Assembly: GCA_963785115.1 (NCBI GenBank)
Contig: CAWATY010000008.1
Coordinates: forward strand, 1-64,000
Reading direction: 5' to 3'
DNA: 64,000 nucleotides
DNA from: JACCWP01 sp963785115
GTDB lineage: Bacteria > Actinomycetota > Actinomycetes > Propionibacteriales > Nocardioidaceae
Below are positions 17,436 through 26,506 of the stretch, piece after piece. Made by a program: the position numbers and the translations under genes. The notes beneath the pieces were generated by a model that was not told the DNA's origin, ran no database searches, and saw nothing but the letters and a program-made list of their open reading frames with translations. Every line of letters begins with the position of its first letter. Positions within the stretch are counted from its first letter, which is position 1.

Positions 17436-19025
17436 TCAGTAGCCCCCGGTGCGGCGCAGCCGCAGCGGCCGTCCGTCGGGGTCGTGCACCCAGCGGTAGA
17501 CCGGTGTCGCCCAGAGCCGGGTGAACGTCGACGGTCGCGGGTCGTGGTGGCGGCGCACGTGCCCGGGCGGGCGAGGTCCGCGCCGCCCGTCCCGGTGCCA
17601 GTCGTCGAGCGCGTCGGCCGCGGCGTCGAGGGCGCGGACGCACTGCTCCGCATCCATCAGGTCGTCCACCTCGCCGTCGGAGCGGCCGAGGTGCTCACGC
17701 ACCAAGCGCAGCCGCAGGTCGCGCGCCAGCACCCGAGCACCCGCCCCGTCGCCACGAGGATCCGTGGGCTCGCGCGGGTCACGCCTGTCATCCATCACCG
17801 CGGCATTGAGCTCGCTGTCGTGGCTCCACGAGCGCCTGTTGAGGTTGTCGCTGCCGACCGTCACCCAGATGTCATCGACGATGCAGACCTTGGCGTGCAC
17901 GTAGATGGGAGTGCCCACCGAGTTCTCCAGGTCGTACAGGTGCAGCCGCTCACCGCCGACCGCGCGGGCCCGCCGCAGCGCGTCGTAGCGGCCGAGCCGG
18001 TAGGGCCGGTCGGCGAAGACGCCGTCCTGGTCGGGGTACCGGGGCAGGACCGCGACCACGTGCAGGTCGGGTTGCTGCTGCAGCGCGTCGGCAAGGATGT
18101 CGCCGACGTCGGTCGACCACAGGTACTGGTCCTCGAGGTAGACCAGGCGCCGCGCCTCGCCCACCACCTTCCCGTAGCCGCGGGCGATCGATCGTTCGCC
18201 GTCGGGCGCGTACGGGTACGGCGGCCGCACCTTCGGGTACGTGCGCAGCAGCTGCACCCGCATCCGGCCCGTCTCCGGCGGCGCGGGCGCCTGCGGCGGC
18301 AACGTGCTCGGCGTGAGCCGGGCGCCACGCAACCGGTCCAGCACCCGGGCGATCGGGTTGTCCTCGTCGGCGTTGGTCGGGTTGTCCCAGCGCTCGCGGA
18401 ACACGGTCTCGACGTCGGCGACCGCCGGCCCGCGGATCTCCAGCTGCACGTCGTGCCACGGCGGCTTCGGCCCGTACGCCTTCGACATCCGCAGCGGCTG
18501 CGGGTCGCCGTCGTGGCGGTCGTCGTCGCGGCGGCTGTGGCACAGGTCGATCCCGCCGACGAACGCCACGTCGTGCTCCGGACGGCCTGGGCAGCGGACC
18601 ACCACCAGCTTCTGGTGGTGGCTGCCCATCCGGCGCACCCGCTGGTCAAGGATCACCTGGCCGCCCGCCGCCGTGATCTCACGGTCCAGCGAGCGGTTCT
18701 CGTGCGCGCTGAACTGCAGCGCGTCAATGTGCGAGCGCCAGACCAGCCCACGCACGCACGCGCCACGGTGCGCGGCGTCCTCGAACATCTCCGCGACCGT
18801 CGGCCCGTCCGCCGTCAGCTTCTGGTCCGGGTCGCCGCGCCAGTCGGTGAAGAAGACCTGGTCACCCTCGCCCGCGTGCCCGACGCACTCGGCCAGTCGG
18901 CGGAAGTACTCGACGCCGTGCACCAGCGGGGTGCAGTCGTTGCCGTCGCGCCACGCGGGCAGGTCGGTGGCGTCGTTGGCACGCTCGGCCGCGGTCAGGA
19001 ACCAGTCGGCCAGGTCGGTGGGCAT
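17436..19025 (-). CDS. Phospholipase D-like family protein
   Basis: 529 aa with two HKD motifs: HHQKLVVV...D (about residue 132) and HAKVCIVDDIWVTVGSDNLNRRSW (about 376), as in bacterial phospholipase D and cardiolipin-synthase-like enzymes. No signal peptide is evident, so it is probably cytoplasmic. The C-terminal 60 residues are basic. Lies 9 bp downstream of the GH5 gene on the same strand, so it may be read-through from the sugar-uptake operon, but a functional link is not obvious. Confidence 0.85.
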   Translation of the reverse strand: MPTDLADWFLTAAERANDATDLPAWRDGNDCTPLVHGVEYFRRLAECVGHAGEGDQVFFTDWRGDPDQKLTADGPTVAEMFEDAAHRGACVRGLVWRSHIDALQFSAHENRSLDREITAAGGQVILDQRVRRMGSHHQKLVVVRCPGRPEHDVAFVGGIDLCHSRRDDDRHDGDPQPLRMSKAYGPKPPWHDVQLEIRGPAVADVETVFRERWDNPTNADEDNPIARVLDRLRGARLTPSTLPPQAPAPPETGRMRVQLLRTYPKVRPPYPYAPDGERSIARGYGKVVGEARRLVYLEDQYLWSTDVGDILADALQQQPDLHVVAVLPRYPDQDGVFADRPYRLGRYDALRRARAVGGERLHLYDLENSVGTPIYVHAKVCIVDDIWVTVGSDNLNRRSWSHDSELNAAVMDDRRDPREPTDPRGDGAGARVLARDLRLRLVREHLGRSDGEVDDLMDAEQCVRALDAAADALDDWHRDGRRGPRPPGHVRRHHDPRPSTFTRLWATPVYRWVHDPDGRPLRLRRTGGY

Positions 19026-19034
19026 CCGGCCTAG

Positions 19035-20984
19035 TCAACCATCGGGGCCGGCCAGCCGGAGCACCCTGACCCCGTAGCCGTCGAGCGTCACCTTCTCGAC
19101 CGGCGCGTCGGTGCCGAGCTCGAGCAGCCGGCCGTCGCGCACGACAGGTGTCACGGTCTTCTCCTGCGCCGACTGGCTCACCAGCCAGGCGAAGCGGCGA
19201 CCGTCGTCGTGCACCAGCGTGTCGGTGAACACCTCCGGGTCGTCCACGACCAGCGGGGAACGGATGCCGGCCAGCTCGGCCAGCGCCGCGTACAGCCGGT
19301 AGGTCGGCTCGGGGTTCACCCGATCGAGGCAGGAGGCCATGTGCTCCAGCGGGTACGTCGACAGCACCACCTCGCCGTCGCCGACCTGGTTCCGCAGCAC
19401 CGCCGGGCGCCCGTGCCCGTCGACGGCCATGACCCGCGCGGCCCGCGGCTCGACTGGGAGGAACGCGCGGCTGTGCTGGTTGCCGCCCGCCCGCACACGG
19501 AGCACCTCGCCCTCCGCGATCGGACCCAGCTGCTCGGTGAAGGTGAGCTCGACGACGTCGTCGTCGATCGGGTTGTTCAGCCCGTAGTCCAGCTGGTGCT
19601 CCACGCCGCACAGGTCGTCGAGCCTGGGGAACCACCCCGCTCGCTGGAACCCCGAGTCGCCGGCGCAATAGGACAGGTACACGACCGCCCCACCGCGGGC
19701 GAGGTCGCCCAGCCGGTGCCAGGTCGGCGCGGTGAGCTGCCGGGTGGACGGCAGCAGGTAGAGCCGGCAGTCGTCGACCAGACCGTCCTCCTCACGGGCG
19801 AACCCGACCGGCAGACTGGCCTCCCGGGCCGCGACGTAGCCCTGCCGCAGGCTGCGGAAGATCAGCGTGCGGTCCTCCGGACGGGTGAACGGGTACTGGC
19901 GCTCGAGGTAGGAGGTGACGACGAGGGCCGCGTCGACGTCGTCGCGCCTGCAGTGCACGAAGTCGACGTCGGCCAGGGTCTGGGCGAAGTCGGCGAGCTC
20001 GAGCAGTGGCGCCTTCGGGGTGCCGTCGTTGGTGGTGATGCCGAAGTGCATCTCGAAGGGGTGGTGCCGGTACGGGTCCTGGTCGAACAGGTGGTCGTAG
20101 TCGGTGTTGTTCCACGCGATCCAGCCGGTCGCACCCGCGAGCAGCGAGTTGTGCAGCGACTGGCGGTAGTACGCCGCCGAGCTCGCGGCCGAGGCGAAGT
20201 CGCTGGACAGGCCGAACTCCTCCAGCACGACGGGCTTGCGCGCGACCGCCCCGAGCTCGCAGACGAAGGCGGCGTTGAGGTGCTGGCGGACGGCGTCGCT
20301 CTCCATCCGGTAGACGTGCGGGCCGACGAAGTCGACCAGCTCGCCCGTCTCGCGCACCGAGTAGCCGTTGTCCTCACCGGTGACCTCGATGCCCCACGCG
20401 CCGTCGCCCAGCGACACCGGCTGGGTGCCGCCGCCGGCCCGTACCGCGGACACCATCAGCTGCGCCCACGCCGTGACCTGTTCGGTAGGCGCGGTCGGCT
20501 CGTCGAAGCGGCGGCCGTAGATCGGCATCTCGTTGCTGATCAGCCACCCGGCGACTGCCGGGTGCGCGGCGAACCGATGGGTCGTCTGCTCGACGAACCA
20601 CGCCTGGCGGGAGACCAGCCACACGTCGGCGTACAGGTCGCGGCCGTTACGCCAGGACGGGTCCCAGTTCTCCCCCGACATGTGCCCGACGATGTGGGTG
20701 GGGATGCTCTGCATCCCGCACTCGACGTGCGCGTCGAGGAAGTCGGCGAAGTGCGCCATCTTCTCCTCGTCCAGCCGGTCGGGCTCGGGCATGAAGTCCG
20801 GCCAGTAGAAGAACGAGCGGGTCTGCCGCAGCCCGTGCCGGGCCAGCACCGCGAGCTCCTCGCGGAGCACGCCCGGGTCATAGCTGCGCCACATCAACGG
20901 GCCGCCGGTGCGGGACCAGAAGTTGGCGCCGAGCCACGCGACCGGTGTGCCGGCGACCTCGACCTTCGCGGAGTTGCGGATCAT
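19035..20984 (-). CDS. GH5-like (cellulase/mannanase family) glycosyl hydrolase
   Basis: 649 aa. An N-terminal TIM barrel has the clan GH-A acid/base in GWLISNEMP (Glu152) and the nucleophile in VVLEEFGLS (Glu255 or Glu256). The C-terminal half (VYLSYCAGDSGFQRAG, GRPAVLRNQVGDGEVVLSTYPLEH) resembles beta-galactosidase trimerisation-like and beta-sandwich domains. There is no signal peptide, so it probably cleaves oligosaccharides after import. Encoded 28 bp after the MalG-type permease, as the hydrolase of a sugar ABC operon. The substrate may be a mannoside or glucoside; not resolved. Confidence 0.82.
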   Translation of the reverse strand: MIRNSAKVEVAGTPVAWLGANFWSRTGGPLMWRSYDPGVLREELAVLARHGLRQTRSFFYWPDFMPEPDRLDEEKMAHFADFLDAHVECGMQSIPTHIVGHMSGENWDPSWRNGRDLYADVWLVSRQAWFVEQTTHRFAAHPAVAGWLISNEMPIYGRRFDEPTAPTEQVTAWAQLMVSAVRAGGGTQPVSLGDGAWGIEVTGEDNGYSVRETGELVDFVGPHVYRMESDAVRQHLNAAFVCELGAVARKPVVLEEFGLSSDFASAASSAAYYRQSLHNSLLAGATGWIAWNNTDYDHLFDQDPYRHHPFEMHFGITTNDGTPKAPLLELADFAQTLADVDFVHCRRDDVDAALVVTSYLERQYPFTRPEDRTLIFRSLRQGYVAAREASLPVGFAREEDGLVDDCRLYLLPSTRQLTAPTWHRLGDLARGGAVVYLSYCAGDSGFQRAGWFPRLDDLCGVEHQLDYGLNNPIDDDVVELTFTEQLGPIAEGEVLRVRAGGNQHSRAFLPVEPRAARVMAVDGHGRPAVLRNQVGDGEVVLSTYPLEHMASCLDRVNPEPTYRLYAALAELAGIRSPLVVDDPEVFTDTLVHDDGRRFAWLVSQSAQEKTVTPVVRDGRLLELGTDAPVEKVTLDGYGVRVLRLAGPDG

Positions 20985-21012
20985 GGGACGCGGCGTTCCT
21001 CTCGGCGACGGG

Positions 21013-21852
21013 TCACTTGACGGCGCCGGCGGTCAGGCCGGCGACCAGGTAGCGCTGCAGCAGCAGGAAGCCGACGACGACCGGCACGCTGACGACGATC
21101 GACGCCGCCATCACCTCGTTCCAGTAGACGTTCGTCTGGGTGGAGTACTCCCGCAGGCCGACCGCCAACGTCCGGGTGTCGGAGGTGGTCATCACCGATG
21201 CGAACAGCGTCTCGCCCCAGGCGGTCATGAACGAGTAGATCGAGACGGCGGCGATGCCCGGCGCCGCACTCGGCAGCACCACCCGGAACAGCGTGGTCAG
21301 CGGACCCGCGCCGTCGACGTGTGCCGCCTCATCCAGCTCGCGCGGGATCGAGTCGAGGTAGCCGACCAGCATCCAGATGGCGAACGGCATCGAGAAGGTC
21401 AGGTAGGTGATGGTCAGCCCGACCCGGCTGCCCTGCAGCGCGAAGCCGGTGACGTCACCGATCTGGACGAAGAGCAGGTACAGCGGCAGCAGGAAGAGGA
21501 TCCCCGGGAACATCTGGGTCGAGAGCACCGTCACCCGGAAGGTCCCGCGACCGGTGAAGCGGTACCGGCTGATCGCGTACGCGGCGAAGATCGCCAGCAC
21601 CACCGACGCGACGGTCGCGGCCAGCGACACGATGGCGCTGTTCACGAAGTACCGCGTCAGCGGGACCGTCGACCAGATGTCGACGAACGGCCGCAGGGTG
21701 AGCGTCGACGGCAGCCAGGTGAACTTCCCCTGCACGTCCTCGAGTGGCTTGAGCGAGCTGACCAGCATCACGTAGATCGGCCCGAGCGTGAACAGGGCGA
21801 GCGCCGTCAGCCCCACCACGCGGAAGACCTGGAAGCCACGACTCTCATGCAT
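21013..21852 (-). CDS. Carbohydrate ABC transporter permease, MalG type
   Basis: 279 aa, six predicted membrane segments. The ATPase-coupling EAA loop reads ELDEAAHVDGAGPLTTLFRVVLP. The start ATG (21852) overlaps the end of the MalF-type gene by 8 bp. Together with the upstream permease and binding protein it forms a CUT1-type sugar importer. No ATPase gene is adjacent; CUT1 systems in actinomycetes often share one MsiK-like ATPase encoded elsewhere. Confidence 0.92.
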   Translation of the reverse strand: MHESRGFQVFRVVGLTALALFTLGPIYVMLVSSLKPLEDVQGKFTWLPSTLTLRPFVDIWSTVPLTRYFVNSAIVSLAATVASVVLAIFAAYAISRYRFTGRGTFRVTVLSTQMFPGILFLLPLYLLFVQIGDVTGFALQGSRVGLTITYLTFSMPFAIWMLVGYLDSIPRELDEAAHVDGAGPLTTLFRVVLPSAAPGIAAVSIYSFMTAWGETLFASVMTTSDTRTLAVGLREYSTQTNVYWNEVMAASIVVSVPVVVGFLLLQRYLVAGLTAGAVK

Positions 21853-22828
21853 GACTGGCCCTCCGGTTCAGCACCAGGTAGCCGCTCGTGACCAGGAGCA
21901 GGAACGCCAGCAGGAGCACCGACATCGCCGACCCGAGACCGAAGTTCCAGGTGAGGAACGACGCGTTGTAGATGTGGATGGCCAGCAGATCGGCCGAGGG
22001 TGGCACCGACGACGAGAACAGGATGTACGGCACGTTGAAGTCGTTGAACGTCCACAGGAACAGCACCAGGACGAGCACCAGGTTCACCGGGCGCAGCATC
22101 GGCAGCGTGAAGTGCCGGAACTGCTGCCACGGCCCGGCGCCGTCGACGGCTGCCGCCTCGTACACCTCGTCGGAGATGGACTGCAGGCCGGCCATCAGCG
22201 CGAGGAAGGCGAACGGCCAGTGTCGCCACACCGACACCGCCACGATGCTGAAGAACGCGTTGTCGCCGATCAGCCAGAACGTCGAGCCGGAGCCGACCCC
22301 GGTCTGCTCCAGCAGCGTGTTCACCATGCCGGTGTCGCGCTCCAGCATGAACTTCCAGGTGATCACGCCGGCGTAGATCGGCAGCGCGTAGGGGACCAGG
22401 AAGAGCGTGCGCAGCAGCGACCGACCGCGAAACGGTCGCTGCAGCAGGACCGCCCCGAGCATCCCCAGTCCCCAGGACAGGGCCACGCTGGCGACGGCGA
22501 AGCCGAGGGTGACCAGGAAGGAGTTGAGCAGGGCGTCGCCGACCTGACCGTCGACATCGATCGCGACCCGGAAGTTGCCGAGCCCGATACCGGGCGCCTC
22601 CATCCACCGGCGCAGGTAGAACTGGGTGAGCTCGAGGGTGCTCATGTACATCCCGACGAGCATCGGGATCACGTGCACCAGCAGCTCGAAGAGCAGCGCC
22701 GGCAGGACCAGCAGGTACGGGAGGTACCGGGGAGTCAGCGACCGCCGGCGACGCGACCGCCAGCCGTCGCCGGCAGGGGCCGGATCGGAGGGCTTGGTGG
22801 TCTCGGGCGCGTCGGTGCTCACCGGCAC
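21845..22828 (-). CDS. Carbohydrate ABC transporter permease, MalF type
   Basis: 327 aa with six predicted membrane segments and the EAA loop EVYEAAAVDGAGPWQQFRHFTLPML. The GTG start at 22828 lies 5 bp after the end of the solute-binding protein gene. Partner of the MalG-type permease in the cytoplasmic membrane. Confidence 0.92.
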   Translation of the reverse strand: MPVSTDAPETTKPSDPAPAGDGWRSRRRRSLTPRYLPYLLVLPALLFELLVHVIPMLVGMYMSTLELTQFYLRRWMEAPGIGLGNFRVAIDVDGQVGDALLNSFLVTLGFAVASVALSWGLGMLGAVLLQRPFRGRSLLRTLFLVPYALPIYAGVITWKFMLERDTGMVNTLLEQTGVGSGSTFWLIGDNAFFSIVAVSVWRHWPFAFLALMAGLQSISDEVYEAAAVDGAGPWQQFRHFTLPMLRPVNLVLVLVLFLWTFNDFNVPYILFSSSVPPSADLLAIHIYNASFLTWNFGLGSAMSVLLLAFLLLVTSGYLVLNRRASHA

Positions 22829-22833
22829 GTGGG

Positions 22834-24162
22834 TCAGCCCCCGCTCGCCATCTGCTGCTCGGCGCCGCTCAGCGCGTCCTCGATCACGTCTGAGGTGACC
22901 GAGTCACCGGTGGCCGCCTGCGCGATGAGGTCGTTGACGGCGTTGCCCACCGTGGTCTCGAACTGGCTCTCGTCCGGGATCATCGGCATGGTCGCGGCCG
23001 TCTCCGCGAGCACCTGGTTGAAGATCTTGAGGTTCTCGGTCTGGAAGGCGGGGTCCTGCGCGGCCTCTTCCGTCACCGGCAGCGAGCCGAACGCCTTGTT
23101 CAGGATCACCTGCTCCTCAGGAGAGGTCATGAAGTCGACGAACTGCATGGCCGCGTCCTCGTTGGAGTCGACGAAGACCGACATGTTGATGCCGGCGACG
23201 TGGCTGTTGATCTGCTCACCGCCCGACGGCATCGTCGCCGGGAACGGGATCGGGACGACGCCGTACTCGTCGGGCTTCATGCCGTTGGACCTGATGGTGG
23301 CCTCGGTGTTGTTCTGCGCCATGATCATCCCGGCCTGGCCCGAGGTGAAGTCGTCGACCGCCTCCTGGGTGGTGGCGTTCTGCGCGGCGCTCGGGTTGAC
23401 GATGCCCTCGTCGCCGATGAGGTCGACGTACTGCTGGACCGCGGCGACCGCCTCGTCGGAGGTGAAGTCCGCCTCGCCCTCGTCGTCGAACCAGTCGGTC
23501 CCCTGCTGGCGACCGAACATGAAGGCGAAGTGCACGCTCTCGGTGTAGCTGGCACCGGCGATCGTCAGACCCCACACGTCGTTGTCGGGGTCGGTGATCT
23601 GCTGGCCCGCCTGGAGCAGCTCCTCCCAGGTCGTGGGGGGCGACTTGATGCCCGCGTCGGCGAACACCTTCTTGTTGTAGAACAGGCCGTAGGCGAGGCC
23701 GTACAGCGGCACCGACGTGGGCGTCTCACCCTCTGCGCCGGTGGACGTCAGGCTGGTCTCGAGGAACTTGTCCTCCCCGCCGATCTCGTCGTACGCGCCT
23801 TCGTCGAAGGGCACGAAGGCCCCCGTTGCCTGCAGCGATGCCGACCAGGTGTTGCCGATGTTGAGCACGTCCGGCGCCTCGCCGGACGTCGTGGCCGCCA
23901 GGATGCGGTTGAGCAGGTTGTCCCACGAGATCACCTCGAGCTCGACCTCGATGCCGGTCTCCTTGGTGAACTTCTCCAGCTCGGGGGTCAGGATCTCCTC
24001 GTCGTTCTCCAGGCTGGTGCCCTGGTTGCTGGCCCAGTAGGTGAGGGTCTGGTCGTCCGACCCAGACCCGTCGTCCGAGGAGCAGCCGGCAGCGGCCAGA
24101 CCACACGCCAGGACCATGCTGAGGGAGGCTGCGAGGGCTCGTCGTGTCACGGTCGACTCCAT
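22834..24162 (-). CDS. Sugar ABC transporter solute-binding lipoprotein
   Basis: 442 aa, family-1 extracellular binding protein. The signal peptide ends at lipobox LAAAGC (Cys27), giving a lipid-anchored protein. Typical features are LTYWASNQGTSLENDEEILTPELEKF, LEVISWDNLLNRILAATTSGEAPDVLNIGNTW and GLAYGLFYNKKVFADAGI. First gene of the importer/hydrolase operon. An internal GTG (VTRRALAA) four codons later is an alternative start. A TAGGTT hexamer at 24234-24239 is the only promoter candidate seen; no regulator gene of the LacI or ROK type is adjacent. Confidence 0.92.
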   Translation of the reverse strand: MESTVTRRALAASLSMVLACGLAAAGCSSDDGSGSDDQTLTYWASNQGTSLENDEEILTPELEKFTKETGIEVELEVISWDNLLNRILAATTSGEAPDVLNIGNTWSASLQATGAFVPFDEGAYDEIGGEDKFLETSLTSTGAEGETPTSVPLYGLAYGLFYNKKVFADAGIKSPPTTWEELLQAGQQITDPDNDVWGLTIAGASYTESVHFAFMFGRQQGTDWFDDEGEADFTSDEAVAAVQQYVDLIGDEGIVNPSAAQNATTQEAVDDFTSGQAGMIMAQNNTEATIRSNGMKPDEYGVVPIPFPATMPSGGEQINSHVAGINMSVFVDSNEDAAMQFVDFMTSPEEQVILNKAFGSLPVTEEAAQDPAFQTENLKIFNQVLAETAATMPMIPDESQFETTVGNAVNDLIAQAATGDSVTSDVIEDALSGAEQQMASGG

Positions 24163-24233
24163 CGTCGGGACCCGCCCGAGCGGCGGGGCGCTGCCTGGAA
24201 CAGGGCCACGCCGGTCGGCCCTGGTGGGGGACG

Positions 24234-24239
24234 AACCTA
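24234..24239 (-). promoter_or_regulatory. Putative -10 (TAGGTT) of the sugar ABC operon
   Basis: On the minus strand CTAGGTTCG lies about 70 nt upstream of the binding-protein ATG, in the 119-bp gap to the preceding operon. Matches TANNNT. Confidence 0.3.
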
Positions 24240-24281
24240 GTCATACCGGGTGGTCGCTGCCACTCGGGTATCGGCTGGCGG

Positions 24282-25475
24282 TCAGCCCACGGGCGCGGTG
24301 GCCAGCGACGCCAGCAGCGCAGCGGCCAGTGCGGAACGTTCGAGCATGCCGGACACCGTGGCGTGCTCGGTACGGGCGTGCGCGCCGGCACCGACGGCGC
24401 CGATCCCGTCCAGCACCGGCCGGCCCAGCGCGGCCGCGAAGTTGCCGTCGCTGGCCCCACCCACACTGATCTCGCGCAGGTCGAGCCCGAGCGGTCGGGC
24501 CAGGTCACGGGCCCGGTCGTACAGCGCACCGACCCCCGCACTGCGCTCCATCACCGGGCGGTTCCACCCGCCGGTGACCTCGACGGTCACCCGCTCGTCG
24601 GCGGGCCGCCACGAGCGCAGCCCCTGCTCGACCCGTCGCTCCTCGGCCGTGCTGTTGACGCGTACGTCGAGACCTGCCTCGGCCGAGCCGGCGGTCACGT
24701 TGCGGCGGGTGCCGCCGCGCACCACGCCGGCGTTGACCGTGGTGCCCGCGTCGAGGTCGGCGAGCGCGGTGGCGTGCACGACGAAGTCGGCGAGGGCCGT
24801 GACGGCGCTGGCACCGGCCGTCGGGTCGAGGCCGGCGTGGGCCTCGACGCCGGTGAACGTGACGTCGAACAGCCCGACGCCCTTGCGGGCGGTCTTCACC
24901 GCACCGTCCGCACTGGCCTCGAAGACCAGCACGACGGCGGCGTCGCGGCAGGCGTCCTCGATCACGGCGCGCGAGGCGGGGCTGCCCAGCTCCTCGTCGC
25001 CGTTGAGCACCAGTCGCAGCGCGGGGTACGGCAACCCGACCGCGGCCAGCGCCCGGACCGCCCAGACCGCCTGGACGAGTCCGGCCTTCATGTCGAACAC
25101 GCCAGGACCCCGCACGACGTCGCCGGTGACGTCGAACGGGATCTGCTCGAGGGTCCCCAGCGGCCACACCGTGTCGTAGTGGGCCAGCACGGTGACCATG
25201 CCGGCGGCGTCGCGAGCACTGCGGCCACCGGCGGGGTAGTCCAGCACCAGCGTGTCGCCGTGGCTGCCACCCGGCACCCGCCGCTCGCCTGCCGGCGGGC
25301 CCAGCCGGTCGTCGAGCCAGCCCCGGAGCCAGTCCAGCCCGCGGCCGAGCGCGACCACGTCGTCGCTGGGGGTCTCCAGCCGGACGTAGGCGCCGAGGTC
25401 GTCGAGCAGGTCGGTGCAGCGCTCCGCCAGCCAGGCGTGCAGCGCCCGCACGTCCACGGTGTCGGTGCCGGTCAC
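24282..25475 (-). CDS. M20 family metallohydrolase, carboxypeptidase G2-like
   Basis: 397 aa. The GTG at 25475 overlaps the preceding stop (GTGA). Metal ligands are visible in VLAHYDTVWPLGTL (about residue 97), GPGVFDMKAGL, LNGDEELGSPASR (catalytic Glu-Glu) and a C-terminal TEHATVSG. The HAGLDPTAGAS stretch belongs to the dimerisation domain. The spacing and sequence resemble carboxypeptidase G2/ArgE-like amidohydrolases that cleave N-acyl or N-carbamoyl amino acids or C-terminal glutamate. Last gene of the six-gene operon; probably performs an amide hydrolysis step. Confidence 0.88.
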   Translation of the reverse strand: MTGTDTVDVRALHAWLAERCTDLLDDLGAYVRLETPSDDVVALGRGLDWLRGWLDDRLGPPAGERRVPGGSHGDTLVLDYPAGGRSARDAAGMVTVLAHYDTVWPLGTLEQIPFDVTGDVVRGPGVFDMKAGLVQAVWAVRALAAVGLPYPALRLVLNGDEELGSPASRAVIEDACRDAAVVLVFEASADGAVKTARKGVGLFDVTFTGVEAHAGLDPTAGASAVTALADFVVHATALADLDAGTTVNAGVVRGGTRRNVTAGSAEAGLDVRVNSTAEERRVEQGLRSWRPADERVTVEVTGGWNRPVMERSAGVGALYDRARDLARPLGLDLREISVGGASDGNFAAALGRPVLDGIGAVGAGAHARTEHATVSGMLERSALAAALLASLATAPVG

Positions 25476-26506
25476 GCAGCGGCCTGCAGGGCAAGCCGGT
25501 CGAGCGCGACCAGCCGCGTCTCGGCCATGGTGCTGCGGTCGGCCTCGACCGCGGCGAGCTGCTCGAGCATCGCGCGCAGCACCGGGACCGACAGCCGGTG
25601 CGTGTCGGCGGCCGCCAGCACCTGCCCGTACTGCGTCGGCACCTCGGTCGGCCGGTGCCGCACGGCGATGTCGCGCCAGATGCCGCTGCGGTTCTTGGCC
25701 TGCGTCCGCAACCACGCCACGAGTCGGTCGGTAGCTGCGTCGGACTGCGCCCCGGCAACACCCGGTAGGTAGGCGTCCGGCTCGAACGCGTCGAACGGGA
25801 GCAGGTCGACCCGCTCGGCCTGGGCGATCGTGAGCACCTCGCGGGCGAGGGCGTGCGCAGCCGGTCGGTGCCGGTCGATCAGGTCGCCCATCGCCTCGTC
25901 GGCGAGCGCGGTAGCGGTGAGCATCGCGCCGAAGCCGAGCTTGGACCACAGGTAGCCGGAGACGTTGTCCGTGGCCACCGCCGGGCCCCACGCCTGCAGG
26001 TCGGCAACCAGCTCGTCAACCCGCCGGCTAGGCGCACCGGTCGTCTCGCCGACCGCGATGCTGCCCGCTCCCCCGTCGGCGATCACGCCAGGGGCGACGA
26101 CGTCGGCGAACAGGTCGACGAACGCGCCGACCGTCCGCTCAGCGCCCACCTGGGCGGCGATGACGGGTTCGTTGAGGCCGTTCTGCATGCTCACCACGTA
26201 GCCGTCGGGCACCAGGTGCTGGGCCAGCCACGCCGCCGCGGTGTCCGTCGCGTGCGCCTTGACGGCCAGCAGCACCCGCTGCAACGGCTGGTCGACAGCG
26301 TCGACGGTGGAGGCCGACGCCACCGGCTGCGCGTCGCGCCGTCCGTCGCTCTCCAGGACGATCCCGTCCGCCGCGATGGCCGCGACATGGTCGGCATCGG
26401 TGTCGATCACCGACACCGGGTGCCCCGCCCGCGCCAGGTGCCACGCGATCGTGCCCCCGATGGCCCCGGCCCCGACGACGGTGTACGCACGAGCTGAACG
26501 ATTCAC
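25472..26506 (-). CDS. Ketopantoate reductase family oxidoreductase
   Basis: 344 aa. An N-terminal Rossmann motif VVGAGAIGG (residues 10-18) and the ApbA/PanE C-terminal domain are clear. The C-terminal signature reads KNRSGIWRDIAVRHRPTEV instead of the K..SM..D typical of biosynthetic PanE, so this is probably a catabolic paralogue acting on another 2-oxo or 2-hydroxy acid. The GTG start (VNRSARAY) overlaps the SDR stop. Part of the overlapped catabolic operon. Confidence 0.85.
   Translation of the reverse strand: MNRSARAYTVVGAGAIGGTIAWHLARAGHPVSVIDTDADHVAAIAADGIVLESDGRRDAQPVASASTVDAVDQPLQRVLLAVKAHATDTAAAWLAQHLVPDGYVVSMQNGLNEPVIAAQVGAERTVGAFVDLFADVVAPGVIADGGAGSIAVGETTGAPSRRVDELVADLQAWGPAVATDNVSGYLWSKLGFGAMLTATALADEAMGDLIDRHRPAAHALAREVLTIAQAERVDLLPFDAFEPDAYLPGVAGAQSDAATDRLVAWLRTQAKNRSGIWRDIAVRHRPTEVPTQYGQVLAAADTHRLSVPVLRAMLEQLAAVEADRSTMAETRLVALDRLALQAAA

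Noticed and set aside
17484..19034. 516-residue plus-strand frame opposite the phospholipase D gene
   Set aside because: No recognisable domain; opposite strand has two HKD motifs and a normal start.
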